Positions 55,874 to 64,000 of a stretch of DNA of 64,000 bases are shown here, piece after piece. Position 1 is the first letter of the stretch, and each line of letters begins with the position of its first letter. The translations under genes and the position numbers were made by a program. Under the pieces are notes generated by a model. That model saw only the letters and a list, made by a program, of their open reading frames with translations. It had not been told where the DNA came from and did no database searches. This stretch comes from Streptomyces broussonetiae (GTDB taxonomy: Bacteria > Actinomycetota > Actinomycetes > Streptomycetales > Streptomycetaceae): assembly GCF_009796285.1 (NCBI RefSeq), contig NZ_CP047020.1, positions 3,038,001 through 3,102,000 on the forward strand, read 5' to 3'.

Positions 55874-56533
55874 CTACGAGGCTGTCGAGCTGACGGGCCG
55901 TAGGCCTTCGAGGACCGTGTCGACGATCTCCTCCGCGAGGCCTTCGGGCAGGTCGCCGTCGGGACGCAGGGTGCTGCGCACGAGCATGGGTCCGACGAAC
56001 AGGTCGTTGGCCAGTTCCAGGTCGATGTCCCGGCGGAGTTCGCCGTTGTCCTGCCCCCGGCGCAGCACCTGCATGACGAGGTGGCGGCGGGGGACGATGA
56101 CGCCGGCGTGGTACGCCGACCAGACCTTGGGACTGGACTTCATCTGGGCGTAGACGTTGTGCAGGATCGCCGAGGAGCGGGTGGCCAGGCCGCGCAGGCG
56201 CAGGGATTCCAGCAGGGCGACGAGGTCGTCGCGCAGGCTGGTGCCGGGCAGTTCGGGATCGGGGGGTTCGGCGGCCCGGACGACGTCGATGAACAGCTCG
56301 TCCTTGCCGCTCCAGCGGCGGTAGATGGTGGCCTTGCCGACCCCGGCCGTGCGGGCGACACGCTCGATGGAGAGTTCGGCGAGGGGTACGCCGTCCTCCA
56401 GGAGCTTCATGACGCCCTCGAGAATGGCGCGTTCCACGGCCTCGCTGCGGGGCCTGCCCCGCACGGGACCGCAGGGGCGCGTCCGGCTGTCGGTGCCTGA
56501 GTCGGCGCCGGAGTCGGTGTCGGCAACGCTCAC
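55874..56533 (-). CDS. TetR-family transcriptional regulator
   Basis: A 219-residue regulator with the TetR helix-turn-helix near 30-75 (AVERAILEGVMKLLEDGVPL, then AELSIERVARTAGVGKATIY and RRWSGKDELFIDVV). The helical C-terminal ligand domain ends with ELANDLFVGPMLVRSTL. It sits 89 nt downstream of the EmrB/QacA-type exporter gene on the same strand, and a 19-bp palindrome near the exporter start is the likely operator, so it probably represses the exporter and itself and is released by the exported drug or a related compound. Confidence 0.93.
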   Translation of the reverse strand: MSVADTDSGADSGTDSRTRPCGPVRGRPRSEAVERAILEGVMKLLEDGVPLAELSIERVARTAGVGKATIYRRWSGKDELFIDVVRAAEPPDPELPGTSLRDDLVALLESLRLRGLATRSSAILHNVYAQMKSSPKVWSAYHAGVIVPRRHLVMQVLRRGQDNGELRRDIDLELANDLFVGPMLVRSTLRPDGDLPEGLAEEIVDTVLEGLRPVSSTAS

Positions 56534-56622
56534 GTCGCTTCCGTCCTCTCACTGTGTGCTGCGGGAATTGTCCCGCAGCAGCCTCCTTCCCCCGTCGGAA
56601 CACCGTTGCCCGGCGAGCTGCC

Positions 56623-58209
56623 TCAGTCCGCGGCCGCGACCAACTCCGTCTCTTTCTCGCCCTTCTGACCGGCCGTCGGCCGGCCCGGCAGGAACAGGGC
56701 GGTCACCACGGCGCCGAGCAGCGCGACGCCCGTACCGCACAGGGCGGTGACGTGCATGGCGTGCAGGAACGCGTCGTCGGCGGGGGTGATGAGGGCCTTG
56801 CCCTGCGGGCCGAGCTTGCCGACGATGCCGAGGGTGGCCTCGATGGACTCGCCCGCCTTGTCGCGCAGGGCGGGCGGCAGCAGGCCGAGCTTGCCCTCGA
56901 TGCCGTTGCGGTAGGAGGTGGCGAGCACCGAGCCGAGCACGGCGATGCCGAGGGCGCCGCCGACCTGGCGGAAGGTGTTGCTGAGCGCGGAGGCGGAGCC
57001 GGCCTTCTCGCGCGGCAGGGCCTGCATGATGACGACCGAGGTCGGCGTCATGATGTGCGCCATGCCGGTGCCCATGAGGAAGAACACGACCTCGAGGAGC
57101 CAGATCGGGGTGTCCGCCTCGAAGGTGGCGAAGGCGGCCAGCGTCGCGGCGATCAGCACCAGGCCCGCGGTGGTGGTGGCCCTGTTGCCGAACCGGTCGA
57201 CGAGCAGCCGCGCGCGCGGCGCGAAGATCATCTGCGCGGCGGCGAGCGGCAGCATCAGCGCGCCGGACTCCAGCGGCGAGTAGCCGCGCACGCTCTGGGT
57301 GTAGAAGACGCCGAAGAACGTGACGCCCATCAGGGCGAAGAACACGAGCGCGATGGCGCTCATGGCGGCCGAGAACACCTTGCTCTTGAAGTAGGTGACG
57401 TCGAGGGAGGGGTGGTCGCTGCGCTTCTCGAAGACGACGAAGGCGGCGAGCACGACGAGACCGCCGATGCTGGTGGCCAGCACCTTCGGGTCGGCGAAGT
57501 CGGCCAGTTCGCCACCCTTGATGATGCCGTAGACCAGCAGGACCAGGCCGACGACGGACAGGACGACGCCGATCGGGTCGAGGCGCCCCGGCCTCGGGTC
57601 GCGGGAGTCGGGTACCAGCCAGGTCATCAGGATCAGCGCGACGATCACGATCGGCACGTTGACGAAGAAGACCGAGCCCCACCAGAAGTGGTCGAGGAGG
57701 GCGCCGCCGGTGATCGGGCCGATGGCGATGGCGAGGCCGACGCCGCCGGCCCAGATGCCGATGGCCTTGGGCTGCTCCTCGCGCTCGAAGACGTTCATCA
57801 GCACGGCCAGGGTGGCGGGCATGACGAAGGCGGCGCCGAGGGCCATCAGGGCGCGGTAGGCGATCAGCTGGCCCGGCGAGCCGGACTCCGCGGCCAGGGC
57901 GGAGCCGATGCCGAAGACGGCGATACCGCCGATCAGCACCTTCTTGCGGCCGAGGCGGTCACCGACGAGGCCCGCGGTGAACAGCAGGCCGGCGAAGACG
58001 AGGGTGTAGGCGTTGATCGCCCACTCGATCTGCCCCTGGCTGGCACCGAGGCCGGTGGGCGCCGGGGTGGAGATGGTCTTGATGGCGACGTTCAGGATCG
58101 AGTTGTCGAGCACCACGATGAGCAGGCTCAGCATCAGCACACCGAGGATGGCCCATCGGCGCCGGTGCACCGCTTCCGGTATTCGGGAGGCAGGGACGGA
58201 ACTTGTCAT
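56623..58209 (-). CDS. EmrB/QacA-family multidrug MFS exporter
   Basis: A 528-residue 14-segment drug/H+ antiporter. The family N-terminus is [20 protein letters not shown] with [10 protein letters not shown] (the LDxTIVNVA motif C/D1 equivalent), followed by [20 protein letters not shown] (motif A) and [20 protein letters not shown]. Such pumps export cationic dyes, antibiotics and own metabolites. ATG 58209 is used; upstream in-frame sequence overlaps the operator and is not family sequence. A palindrome at 58234-58252 lies just upstream and the TetR gene follows, a typical self-regulated resistance unit. Which compound it protects against is unknown. Confidence 0.93.
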   Translation of the reverse strand: MTSSVPASRIPEAVHRRRWAILGVLMLSLLIVVLDNSILNVAIKTISTPAPTGLGASQGQIEWAINAYTLVFAGLLFTAGLVGDRLGRKKVLIGGIAVFGIGSALAAESGSPGQLIAYRALMALGAAFVMPATLAVLMNVFEREEQPKAIGIWAGGVGLAIAIGPITGGALLDHFWWGSVFFVNVPIVIVALILMTWLVPDSRDPRPGRLDPIGVVLSVVGLVLLVYGIIKGGELADFADPKVLATSIGGLVVLAAFVVFEKRSDHPSLDVTYFKSKVFSAAMSAIALVFFALMGVTFFGVFYTQSVRGYSPLESGALMLPLAAAQMIFAPRARLLVDRFGNRATTTAGLVLIAATLAAFATFEADTPIWLLEVVFFLMGTGMAHIMTPTSVVIMQALPREKAGSASALSNTFRQVGGALGIAVLGSVLATSYRNGIEGKLGLLPPALRDKAGESIEATLGIVGKLGPQGKALITPADDAFLHAMHVTALCGTGVALLGAVVTALFLPGRPTAGQKGEKETELVAAAD

Positions 58210-58233
58210 GTGTTCGAGACTACGACCTTTTCG

Positions 58234-58252
58234 ATACGGAACGGTCTCGTAT
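58234..58252. promoter_or_regulatory. Candidate TetR operator
   Basis: ATACG - N9 - CGTAT (58234-58252) lies 24 nt upstream of the exporter start. A second partly matching element, GAGAC/GTCTC, surrounds it. Size and symmetry fit a TetR dimer site. Confidence 0.6.
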
Positions 58253-58420
58253 TTAAGGCCTTTACTCAGACCTTGCACAGCGGGCATGGACCGCGCCTGC
58301 AGGCGGACTCGACGGGATCACTGAGGTCCCCCCCTGGTCCTGACTGGCACGAGGTGCCACCATGGAGACGATCCGGGGACGCCGTGAGGGCGCCTCGAGA
58401 TGACTGAAGGAGCCGTTGCA

Positions 58421-59287
58421 ATGACGCAGCTTTCGGCTGCCCAGACGAAGCCCACCGACGGCAGCAAGGCGCTGTACGGGGGCAAGGGCACACGCCGTAT
58501 CACTGTTCGCGACATCGCCCTCGCCAAGGAACGCGGCGAGAAGTGGCCCATGCTCACCGCCTACGACGCGATGACCGCCTCCGTCTTCGACGAGGCCGGG
58601 ATCCCGGTGATCCTGGTCGGCGACTCGGCGGGCAACTGCCACCTCGGGTACGAGACGACCGTGCCCGTCACGCTGGACGAGATGACCATGCTGTCGGCCG
58701 CCGTGGTCCGCGGCACGCAGCGCGCCCTGATCGTGGGCGACCTCCCCTTCGGTTCGTACCAGGAGGGCCCGGTGCAGGCGCTGCGCTCGGCGACCCGGCT
58801 GGTGAAGGAGGCCGGGGTCGGCGCGGTCAAGCTGGAGGGCGGCGAGCGCTCGCACGAGCAGATCCGGCTGCTGGTGGAGTCCGGCATCCCGGTGATGGCC
58901 CACATCGGGCTGACCCCGCAGTCCGTGAACGCGATGGGCTACCGCGTGCAGGGGCGCGGCGAGGAGGCGGCGCAGCAGCTGCTGCGCGACGCCAAGGCCG
59001 TCCAGGACGCGGGCGCCTTCGGGGTCGTGCTCGAGCTGGTCCCGGCGGAGCTGGCGGCCGAGGTCACCCGGGTGCTGCACATCCCGACGGTCGGCATCGG
59101 CGCGGGCCCGGAGTGCGACGCGCAGGTCCTGGTCTGGACGGACATGCTCGGGCTGACCTCCGGCCGGGTCCCCAAGTTCGTCAAGAAGTACGCGAACCTG
59201 CGTGAGGTCATGGGCGACGCGGTGAAGGAGTTCGCCGAGGACGTCGTCGGCGGGACGTTCCCGCTGGAGGAGCACTCCGTCCACTAG
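58421..59287 (+). CDS. panB: 3-methyl-2-oxobutanoate hydroxymethyltransferase
   Basis: PanB adds a hydroxymethyl group from 5,10-methylene-tetrahydrofolate to 2-oxoisovalerate, the first step of pantothenate (coenzyme A) synthesis. The 288-residue product has the expected core: PMLTAYDAMTASVFDEAGIP, VILVGDSAGNCHLGYETTVP (metal/ketoacid site), AVKLEGGE, PVMAHIGLTPQSVNAMGYRV and IGAGPECDAQVLVWTDMLGL. The start at ATG 58421 has GAAGGAG upstream. An in-frame ATG at 58400 would add MTEGAVA and leave no ribosome site. panC/panD are not in the window. A perfect hairpin follows. Confidence 0.97.
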   Translation: MTQLSAAQTKPTDGSKALYGGKGTRRITVRDIALAKERGEKWPMLTAYDAMTASVFDEAGIPVILVGDSAGNCHLGYETTVPVTLDEMTMLSAAVVRGTQRALIVGDLPFGSYQEGPVQALRSATRLVKEAGVGAVKLEGGERSHEQIRLLVESGIPVMAHIGLTPQSVNAMGYRVQGRGEEAAQQLLRDAKAVQDAGAFGVVLELVPAELAAEVTRVLHIPTVGIGAGPECDAQVLVWTDMLGLTSGRVPKFVKKYANLREVMGDAVKEFAEDVVGGTFPLEEHSVH

Positions 59288-59319
59288 AGGGTGCCACCGA
59301 GCCATTGCGGCAACACCCC

Positions 59320-59357
59320 GGCAGCCCCGCTGATCTTCCCCCGTCAGCGGGGCTGCC
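59320..59357 (+). terminator. panB terminator
   Basis: A perfect 14-bp inverted repeat (arms 59320-59333 and 59344-59357, 10-nt loop), 32 nt after the panB stop. Confidence 0.85.
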
Positions 59358-59360
59358 CCC

Positions 59361-59409
59361 TGTCGGCGGGTTGTCGGTCGCTGTCGGCGGCCTGTCGGTG
59401 GTTTGTCGG
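59361..59409. repeat. Five helically phased TGTCGG direct repeats
   Basis: TGTCGG occurs at 59361, 59372, 59382, 59393 and 59404, i.e. at 11, 10, 11 and 11-nt spacing. The last copy ends 23 nt before the ABC transporter ATG. Copies on one face of the helix suggest a multimeric DNA-binding regulator, or possibly a recent slippage array. Confidence 0.8.
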
Positions 59410-59432
59410 TGGGCGCCGGCAGAGTCGTCCCC

Positions 59433-60458
59433 ATGACACGAATCGATGACAACCCCGTCGGCGCGAGCCGTGCAGTGACGGTGCGGGGTCTGGTCAAGCA
59501 CTACGGCGAGACCAAGGCGCTGGACGGCGTCGACCTGGACGTGCGCGAGGGCACCGTGATGGGCGTGCTCGGGCCGAACGGCGCCGGCAAGACCACCCTC
59601 GTACGGATCCTGTCCACCCTGATCACCCCCGACGCCGGCCGGGCCACGGTGGCCGGCTACGACGTGGTGCGCCAGCCCCGGCAGCTGCGCCGGGTCATAG
59701 GCCTCACCGGGCAGTACGCCTCCGTCGACGAGAAGCTGCCCGGCTGGGAGAACCTGTACATGATCGGCCGGCTGCTGGACCTGTCCCGCAGGGACGCCCG
59801 CGCCCGCGCCGACGAGCTGCTGGAGCGGTTCTCCCTGACGGACGCGGCCAAGCGGCCCGCGAGCACGTACTCCGGCGGTATGCGACGGCGGCTGGACCTC
59901 GCCGCCTCCATGATCGGGCGGCCCCAGGTGCTCTACCTGGACGAGCCGACCACCGGCCTCGACCCCCGCACCCGCAACGAGGTGTGGGCCGAGGTGAAGG
60001 CCATGGTCGGGGACGGCGTCACCGTGCTGCTCACCACCCAGTACATGGAGGAGGCCGAGCAGCTCGCCTCCGAGCTGACCGTCGTGGACCGGGGCAAGGT
60101 CATCGCGAACGGCGGGATCGAGGAGCTGAAGGCCAAGGTCGGCGGTCGTACCCTGCGCGTACGGCCCGTCGACCCGCTGCAGCTGCGCCCGCTCGCCGGC
60201 ATGCTGGACGAGCTGGGCATCACCGGACTGGCCAACACCACCGTGGACACCGAGTCCGGGACGCTGCTGGTGCCGATCCTCAGCGACGTGCAGCTGACCG
60301 CGGTGGTCGGCGCGGTCACCGCGCGCGGCATCACCATCTCCTCCATCACCACCGAACTGCCCAGCCTGGACGAGGTGTTCCTGTCCCTCACCGGCCACCG
60401 CGCCAGTGCCGCGCAGGACGCCACGCCCGCCGAGACCCGCGAGGAGGTCGCCGCATGA
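59433..60458 (+). CDS. DrrA-type ABC transporter ATP-binding protein
   Basis: A 341-residue ABC ATPase of the daunorubicin-resistance (DrrA) group, which energises export of drugs or lipids. It shows Walker A GPNGAGKT, signature YSGGMRRRLDLAASMIG and Walker B VLYLDEPTTGLDP, with the C-terminal extension (about 225-330) typical of DrrA proteins (RVRPVDPLQLRPLAGMLDEL and GITISSITTELPSLDEVFLS). The start ATG 59433 follows five TGTCGG repeats that end 23 nt upstream. It overlaps the permease gene by ATGA, so it forms a two-gene exporter. The exported compound is unknown. Confidence 0.94.
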   Translation: MTRIDDNPVGASRAVTVRGLVKHYGETKALDGVDLDVREGTVMGVLGPNGAGKTTLVRILSTLITPDAGRATVAGYDVVRQPRQLRRVIGLTGQYASVDEKLPGWENLYMIGRLLDLSRRDARARADELLERFSLTDAAKRPASTYSGGMRRRLDLAASMIGRPQVLYLDEPTTGLDPRTRNEVWAEVKAMVGDGVTVLLTTQYMEEAEQLASELTVVDRGKVIANGGIEELKAKVGGRTLRVRPVDPLQLRPLAGMLDELGITGLANTTVDTESGTLLVPILSDVQLTAVVGAVTARGITISSITTELPSLDEVFLSLTGHRASAAQDATPAETREEVAA

Positions 60459-61264
60459 GCGCCACCACCCTGACCGATGGCGACGTCCGCATCCCGCTGC
60501 GCGGGCATCTGCGGCACACCGGCGCGCTCGTCCGGCGCAACCTGCTCTGGATCCGGCAGGACCCGGAGTCGATGTTCGACGCCCTGTTCATGCCGATCGT
60601 CTTCACCCTGCTGTTCGTGTACGTCTTCGGCGGCTCGATCGGCCAGGCGCTCGGCGGCGGCCAGGACAGATACGTCCAGTACGTCATCCCGGGCATGCTG
60701 GCGATGATGAGCATGACCCTCTCGCAGGGCGTCGGCACCGGGTTCAGCCAGGACTTCAACAGCGGGGTCATGGACCGGTTCCGCTCGCTGCCGATCGGGC
60801 GCGGATCCGTCCTGTTCGCGAAGATCGCCGTCGAGCTGGCGCGGATGCTGTTCGCCACGGCCATCCTGATGGTCGTCGCCGTGCTGGTCGGGTTCCACAT
60901 CCACCACTGGGCCGGACTGTTCGCGACCGTGGGGCTGTCCGCGCTGTTCGCCTCCTCGATCATGTGGGTGTTCCTCACCCTCGGCGTGATGCTGAAGAAC
61001 GCGCAGTCGGTGCAGGGAGTCGGCTTCCTGGTGCTGTTCCCGCTGCAGTTCGGCTCCTCGATCTTCGCGCCGACCAGGTCGATGCCCGGCTGGCTGCAGC
61101 ACTTCACCGACTACAACCCGCTGTCCACGCTCGCGGACGCGGCCCGGGGGCTCATGGTGGGCGGCCCGGTCGCGCACGATCTGTGGGTGACGGTGATCTG
61201 GTCGGTGGGGATCACGGCGGTCATGGCGCCGATCGCGATCCACAAGTTCCGTACCAAGACCTGA
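60455..61264 (+). CDS. DrrB-type ABC transporter permease
   Basis: A 269-residue ABC-2 permease with six membrane segments, the membrane partner of the preceding ATPase. It contains LVRRNLLWIRQDPESMFDAL, PIVFTLLFVYVFGGSIGQAL and the loop FSQDFNSGVMDRFRSLPIGR, then HFTDYNPLSTLADAARGLMV, all typical of DrrB/ABC-2 proteins. The ATG overlaps the ATPase stop. Its stop is followed within 22 nt by the end of the convergent AfsR-like gene, and a terminator hairpin lies inside the latter's last codons. Confidence 0.93.
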   Translation: MSATTLTDGDVRIPLRGHLRHTGALVRRNLLWIRQDPESMFDALFMPIVFTLLFVYVFGGSIGQALGGGQDRYVQYVIPGMLAMMSMTLSQGVGTGFSQDFNSGVMDRFRSLPIGRGSVLFAKIAVELARMLFATAILMVVAVLVGFHIHHWAGLFATVGLSALFASSIMWVFLTLGVMLKNAQSVQGVGFLVLFPLQFGSSIFAPTRSMPGWLQHFTDYNPLSTLADAARGLMVGGPVAHDLWVTVIWSVGITAVMAPIAIHKFRTKT

Positions 61265-61286
61265 CGTTCACGCCCCGGCTCGAACG

Positions 61287-64000
61287 TCACACCAGGGCGG
61301 TGGCCTCCGCGAGGGAGAGGCCACCGCCCTCGGCGTACGCGGCCGCGTACCCGGCCGCGTCGAGCGTCTCCCGGATACGGGCCTCGGTGAGATCGTGGAC
61401 CCGGCGCTCCACGCCGGACTGGAGGTGCCCGGCAGGCAGCAGGGCGTCGGAGGCCCCCTGGCAGCGGGCGCCGTCCGCGGCACGGCCACCGCCGTCGCAG
61501 CCGGCCAGGGCCATTGCGGCGACACCGAGGCAGATCGAGGGAAGCTGCGGGGTGACGGCCTCGCACAGCGGGTCCTCGGCGAGCCTGAGAGCCCTGCGGA
61601 TGCGGGCCAGGGACTCCTCCGGCCGCCGTTCGAGGGCGTCCAGCCAGGCCTCCTGGGTGAGGATCATCGCGTCGAAGACGACGAAGTGCGCGATCTTGAA
61701 CTCCTCGCGCAGCAGCCTGAGTTGCTCGCGCGCCTCGCCGATGCGGTCGGTCAGGGCGAGCCAGCAGGCGAGGAAGAGCCGGGCGGCCGGCATCGCCTCG
61801 CTGAGGGCGCCGTCCCCGTCGGCGACGACTCCGCGCAGCAGCCGCTCGCCGCGCTCCAGTTCGCCCTCCTCCATGAGCACGTTGCCGAGCCGGGCGCGCA
61901 GGATGGCCATCTGGGCGCGGGCGCCGAGGCGTTCGGCGTACTCGATGGCGGCCTGGTAGTCGGCGACCGCAGCCGGATAGGCGCCCTTGCGTTCATGGGC
62001 CTCGCCGCGCGCGGACAGCGCCTCGGCGGTGCCCCAGGCGTCGCCGAGGCGGCGGTAGATCTCCAGGGACTCGTCGGCGTCGCGGGCGGCGTCGCCGGCC
62101 CAGACGGTGCGGTTGGCGAGCACGTTGGCCCGCATCTGCAGGGCGCCGGCCAGCTCCCACTCGAAGCCGGGGGTGTCCCGGCAGGTCTGCACGGTGGCGT
62201 CGATGATCGTGCGCAGCCGCTGCATGCCCTCGGTCATCATGACGGCGTAGAACCACAGCGCGCCCGGGGCCCGGCAGGTCTGCGGCTGTCCGGGCTCGTA
62301 CGCCTCGGAGATGGCCTTCAGCTTGGCCCGGGCCTCGGGGGTCTGCCAGGCCTCCAGCTCGGTCTCCATGCAGGCGAGATGACCCAGATGGACGCCGCGC
62401 CGGGCTTCGACGAGGACCTCGCCGGTGTAGGGGGGCGGGGTGTCGGTGCAGCGCTGCCGGACCGGGCGGGCCGGGCGCAGGGGGGCCGCGAACGGGTCGG
62501 GGCCGAGCGCCATGGCCTCCCGGCACCAGGTGCGGATCTCGATGCGCTGGTCGCGCATCTGCCAGAACCACCCCAGGGACAGCACCAGGCACAGCGCCTC
62601 CTGTTCGTCGCCGAGGGCGACGGCGTGCCGCAGGGCGGTGCGCAGGTTCTCGTACTCCAGCTGGAACCGCTCGATGGCGGTGCGCTGCTCGTGGCCGCGC
62701 AGCAACGGGTCGGTGGTACGGGCGAGTTCACGGAAGTACGTCAGGTGCGCGCGCTCGGCGTCCGGGCGCCGCCCGGTCTCGGTGAGCCGTTCGGCGGCGT
62801 ACTCGGCGACGGTCTCCAGCAGCCGGTAGCGCATCCCGCCGTCGCTCGACGGGGCCGCCACCACCAGGGACTTGTCCACCAGGGAGCCGAGCGCGTCGAG
62901 GGCGAAGGGGCCGCACACGGACTCGGCGGCGGCCAGGTCGCAGCCGCCCGCGAAGACCGACAGCCGGGCGAGGACGTCGCGTTCGTCCGCGTCGAGCAGC
63001 TCCCAGGACCAGTCCACGACGGCCCGCAGGGTCTGCTGGCGGGGCAGGACGGTGCGGCTGCCGGAGGTGAGCAGCCGGAAGCGGTCGTCCAGCCGGCCGG
63101 CTATCTGCCGGGGGGTGAGCATCCGCAGCCGGGCCGCGGCCAGCTCGATCGCGAGGGGCAGCCCGTCGAGCCGCCGGCAGATCTCGGCGCAGGCCTGCGG
63201 ATCGTCCGCGGTACGGAACCCGGGCCGGGCCGCCGCGCCCCGCTCGGCGAGCAGCCTGAGCGCGACCGGCTCCGGCAGCGGCTCCACCGGCCGCACCAGC
63301 TCCCCCGGCACCCCGAGCGGTTCGCGGCTGGTGGCGAGCACGACCAGTCCAGGGCAGCGGGCCAGCAGCCGGTCGACCAGGGCGGCCGCGGCCTCCACGA
63401 CATGCTCGCAGTTGTCGAGGACGATCAGCATCCGGCGCCGGGCGCAGTGCTCCAGGAGCCGTTCGAGGGGGTCGTCGTGCCGGTCGGTGACCGCGCGCAT
63501 GTTCTCGACACCGGCACCGTGCAGCACGGTCTCGCGGGCACCGATCGCGGTGAGCACGGCCTGCGGTACGGCCTCGGGGTCGTCCACGGGAGCCAGCTCG
63601 GCCAGCCACACCCCGTCCCGGACGGTGTGCCGTACCGCCTCGGCGGCCTCCTGGGACAGCCGGGTCTTCCCGGCGCCGCCTGGTCCGAGCAGGGTGACCA
63701 GTCTGGCCCGGCCGAGATCGGCACCGATGGCCTCGATGTCGGTTTCCCGGCCCACGAAGGAGGTGAGCCGGGCCGGCAGGTTGCCGAGCGCGGGACTCTC
63801 CGGTTTCCGTGGAGTCTCGTCCGTCAGCAACTCGGTGTGCAGGGCGCGCAGTTCGGGCCCGGGGTCGGCGCCGAGCCGGTCCGCGAGCAGGCGTCGTACG
63901 TCCTCGTAGGCGGCGAGTGCCCGGGCGGGGCGGCCGGTGGCGCGCAGGGCGCGCAGCCGCAGCGCCTGGAGCGGCTCGTCCAGCGGGTTCTCGTCGCACA
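61287..64000 (-). CDS. AfsR/SARP-family regulator, 5' end beyond the window
   Basis: At least 904 residues of a large regulator, truncated at the window edge on its N-terminal side. The visible part begins inside the bacterial transcriptional activation domain (LDEPLQALRLRALRATGRPA, then RALAAYEDVRRLL). An NB-ARC/STAND ATPase follows with Walker A LLGPGGAGKTRLSQEA, MLIVLDNCEHV (Walker B region) and VVLATSREPLG, then a winged-helix part (LDADERDVLARLSVFAGG). The remaining C-terminal 450 residues are TPR-like helices (AALSARGEAHERKG-type repeats). The expected DNA-binding winged helix would lie beyond 64000. These proteins control antibiotic and developmental genes or local transport genes. Here it converges on the ABC exporter. 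Confidence 0.9.
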   Translation of the reverse strand, partial: CDENPLDEPLQALRLRALRATGRPARALAAYEDVRRLLADRLGADPGPELRALHTELLTDETPRKPESPALGNLPARLTSFVGRETDIEAIGADLGRARLVTLLGPGGAGKTRLSQEAAEAVRHTVRDGVWLAELAPVDDPEAVPQAVLTAIGARETVLHGAGVENMRAVTDRHDDPLERLLEHCARRRMLIVLDNCEHVVEAAAALVDRLLARCPGLVVLATSREPLGVPGELVRPVEPLPEPVALRLLAERGAAARPGFRTADDPQACAEICRRLDGLPLAIELAAARLRMLTPRQIAGRLDDRFRLLTSGSRTVLPRQQTLRAVVDWSWELLDADERDVLARLSVFAGGCDLAAAESVCGPFALDALGSLVDKSLVVAAPSSDGGMRYRLLETVAEYAAERLTETGRRPDAERAHLTYFRELARTTDPLLRGHEQRTAIERFQLEYENLRTALRHAVALGDEQEALCLVLSLGWFWQMRDQRIEIRTWCREAMALGPDPFAAPLRPARPVRQRCTDTPPPYTGEVLVEARRGVHLGHLACMETELEAWQTPEARAKLKAISEAYEPGQPQTCRAPGALWFYAVMMTEGMQRLRTIIDATVQTCRDTPGFEWELAGALQMRANVLANRTVWAGDAARDADESLEIYRRLGDAWGTAEALSARGEAHERKGAYPAAVADYQAAIEYAERLGARAQMAILRARLGNVLMEEGELERGERLLRGVVADGDGALSEAMPAARLFLACWLALTDRIGEAREQLRLLREEFKIAHFVVFDAMILTQEAWLDALERRPEESLARIRRALRLAEDPLCEAVTPQLPSICLGVAAMALAGCDGGGRAADGARCQGASDALLPAGHLQSGVERRVHDLTEARIRETLDAAGYAAAYAEGGGLSLAEATALV
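61294..61330. terminator. Terminator hairpin inside the end of the AfsR-like gene
   Basis: A perfect 13-bp inverted repeat (arms 61294-61306 and 61318-61330, 11-nt loop) 30 nt after the permease stop. It covers the last codons of the convergent regulator gene, so coding and termination signals overlap. Confidence 0.75.

Overview
The window is chromosomal DNA of a streptomycete. GC content is very high with G/C-biased third codon positions, gene families are typical of Streptomyces, and gene order follows the S. coelicolor glnII - malEFG - glnE - glnA2 - panB region as I recall it (no search was run). I see no tRNA, rRNA, CRISPR array, insertion sequence or phage integration module. One CDS (AfsR/SARP-type) runs off the right edge.

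Layout. 0.1-3 kb: a secreted RlpA-like protein, a decayed alpha/beta-hydrolase with a divergent MarR remnant, then glnII behind a well-phased GlnR operator. 3-15.5 kb: a winged-helix regulator, a sugar-nucleotide-type dehydratase, a NarL-type two-component system, secreted and lipoprotein genes, a sigma-like membrane protein, and a three-gene unit pairing a predicted diiron protein with a 2Fe-2S reductase and a TetR regulator. 15.5-31.4 kb: a starch/maltodextrin locus with a giant secreted amylase-pullulanase, two secreted alpha-amylases, intracellular alpha-glucosidase aglA, the malEFG importer and the repressor gene malR. TTGCA/CTTGC- and AGTTTCA-type motifs lie in the promoter regions. 31.4-40.2 kb: a PAP2 membrane protein, a 33-bp repeat, glnE, about 1.1 kb of noncoding DNA holding a nested 150-bp repeat array, and a candidate PHO-box phosphoesterase followed by an MFS transporter and a beta-propeller protein. 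40.3-46.7 kb: a Cys/His-rich small protein, glnA2, a frameshifted flavohemoglobin gene with its NsrR box, nsrR with its own box, and a coupled DUF3105/DUF305 pair. 46.9-53.3 kb: secreted proteins including an S53 peptidase, with more AT-rich intergenic DNA, and a small ML/NPC2-like protein. 53.3-64 kb: two MFS exporters, an exo/endonuclease-phosphatase-family membrane protein, TetR, panB, a DrrAB-type ABC exporter behind five helically phased TGTCGG repeats, and an AfsR-like regulator.

How it fits together. Nitrogen: GlnII (ammonium assimilation), GlnE (adenylylation of the type I synthetase GlnA, which is not in this window) and GlnA2 (a GlnA-like ligase reported to act on polyamines). Carbon: extracellular amylases and pullulanase give maltodextrins, MalEFG imports them (its ATPase is not in the window), AglA hydrolyses them, and MalR probably represses the set. 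NO stress: NsrR and an Hmp that looks broken here. Most intergenic gaps between convergent genes carry strong perfect hairpins, listed as terminators.
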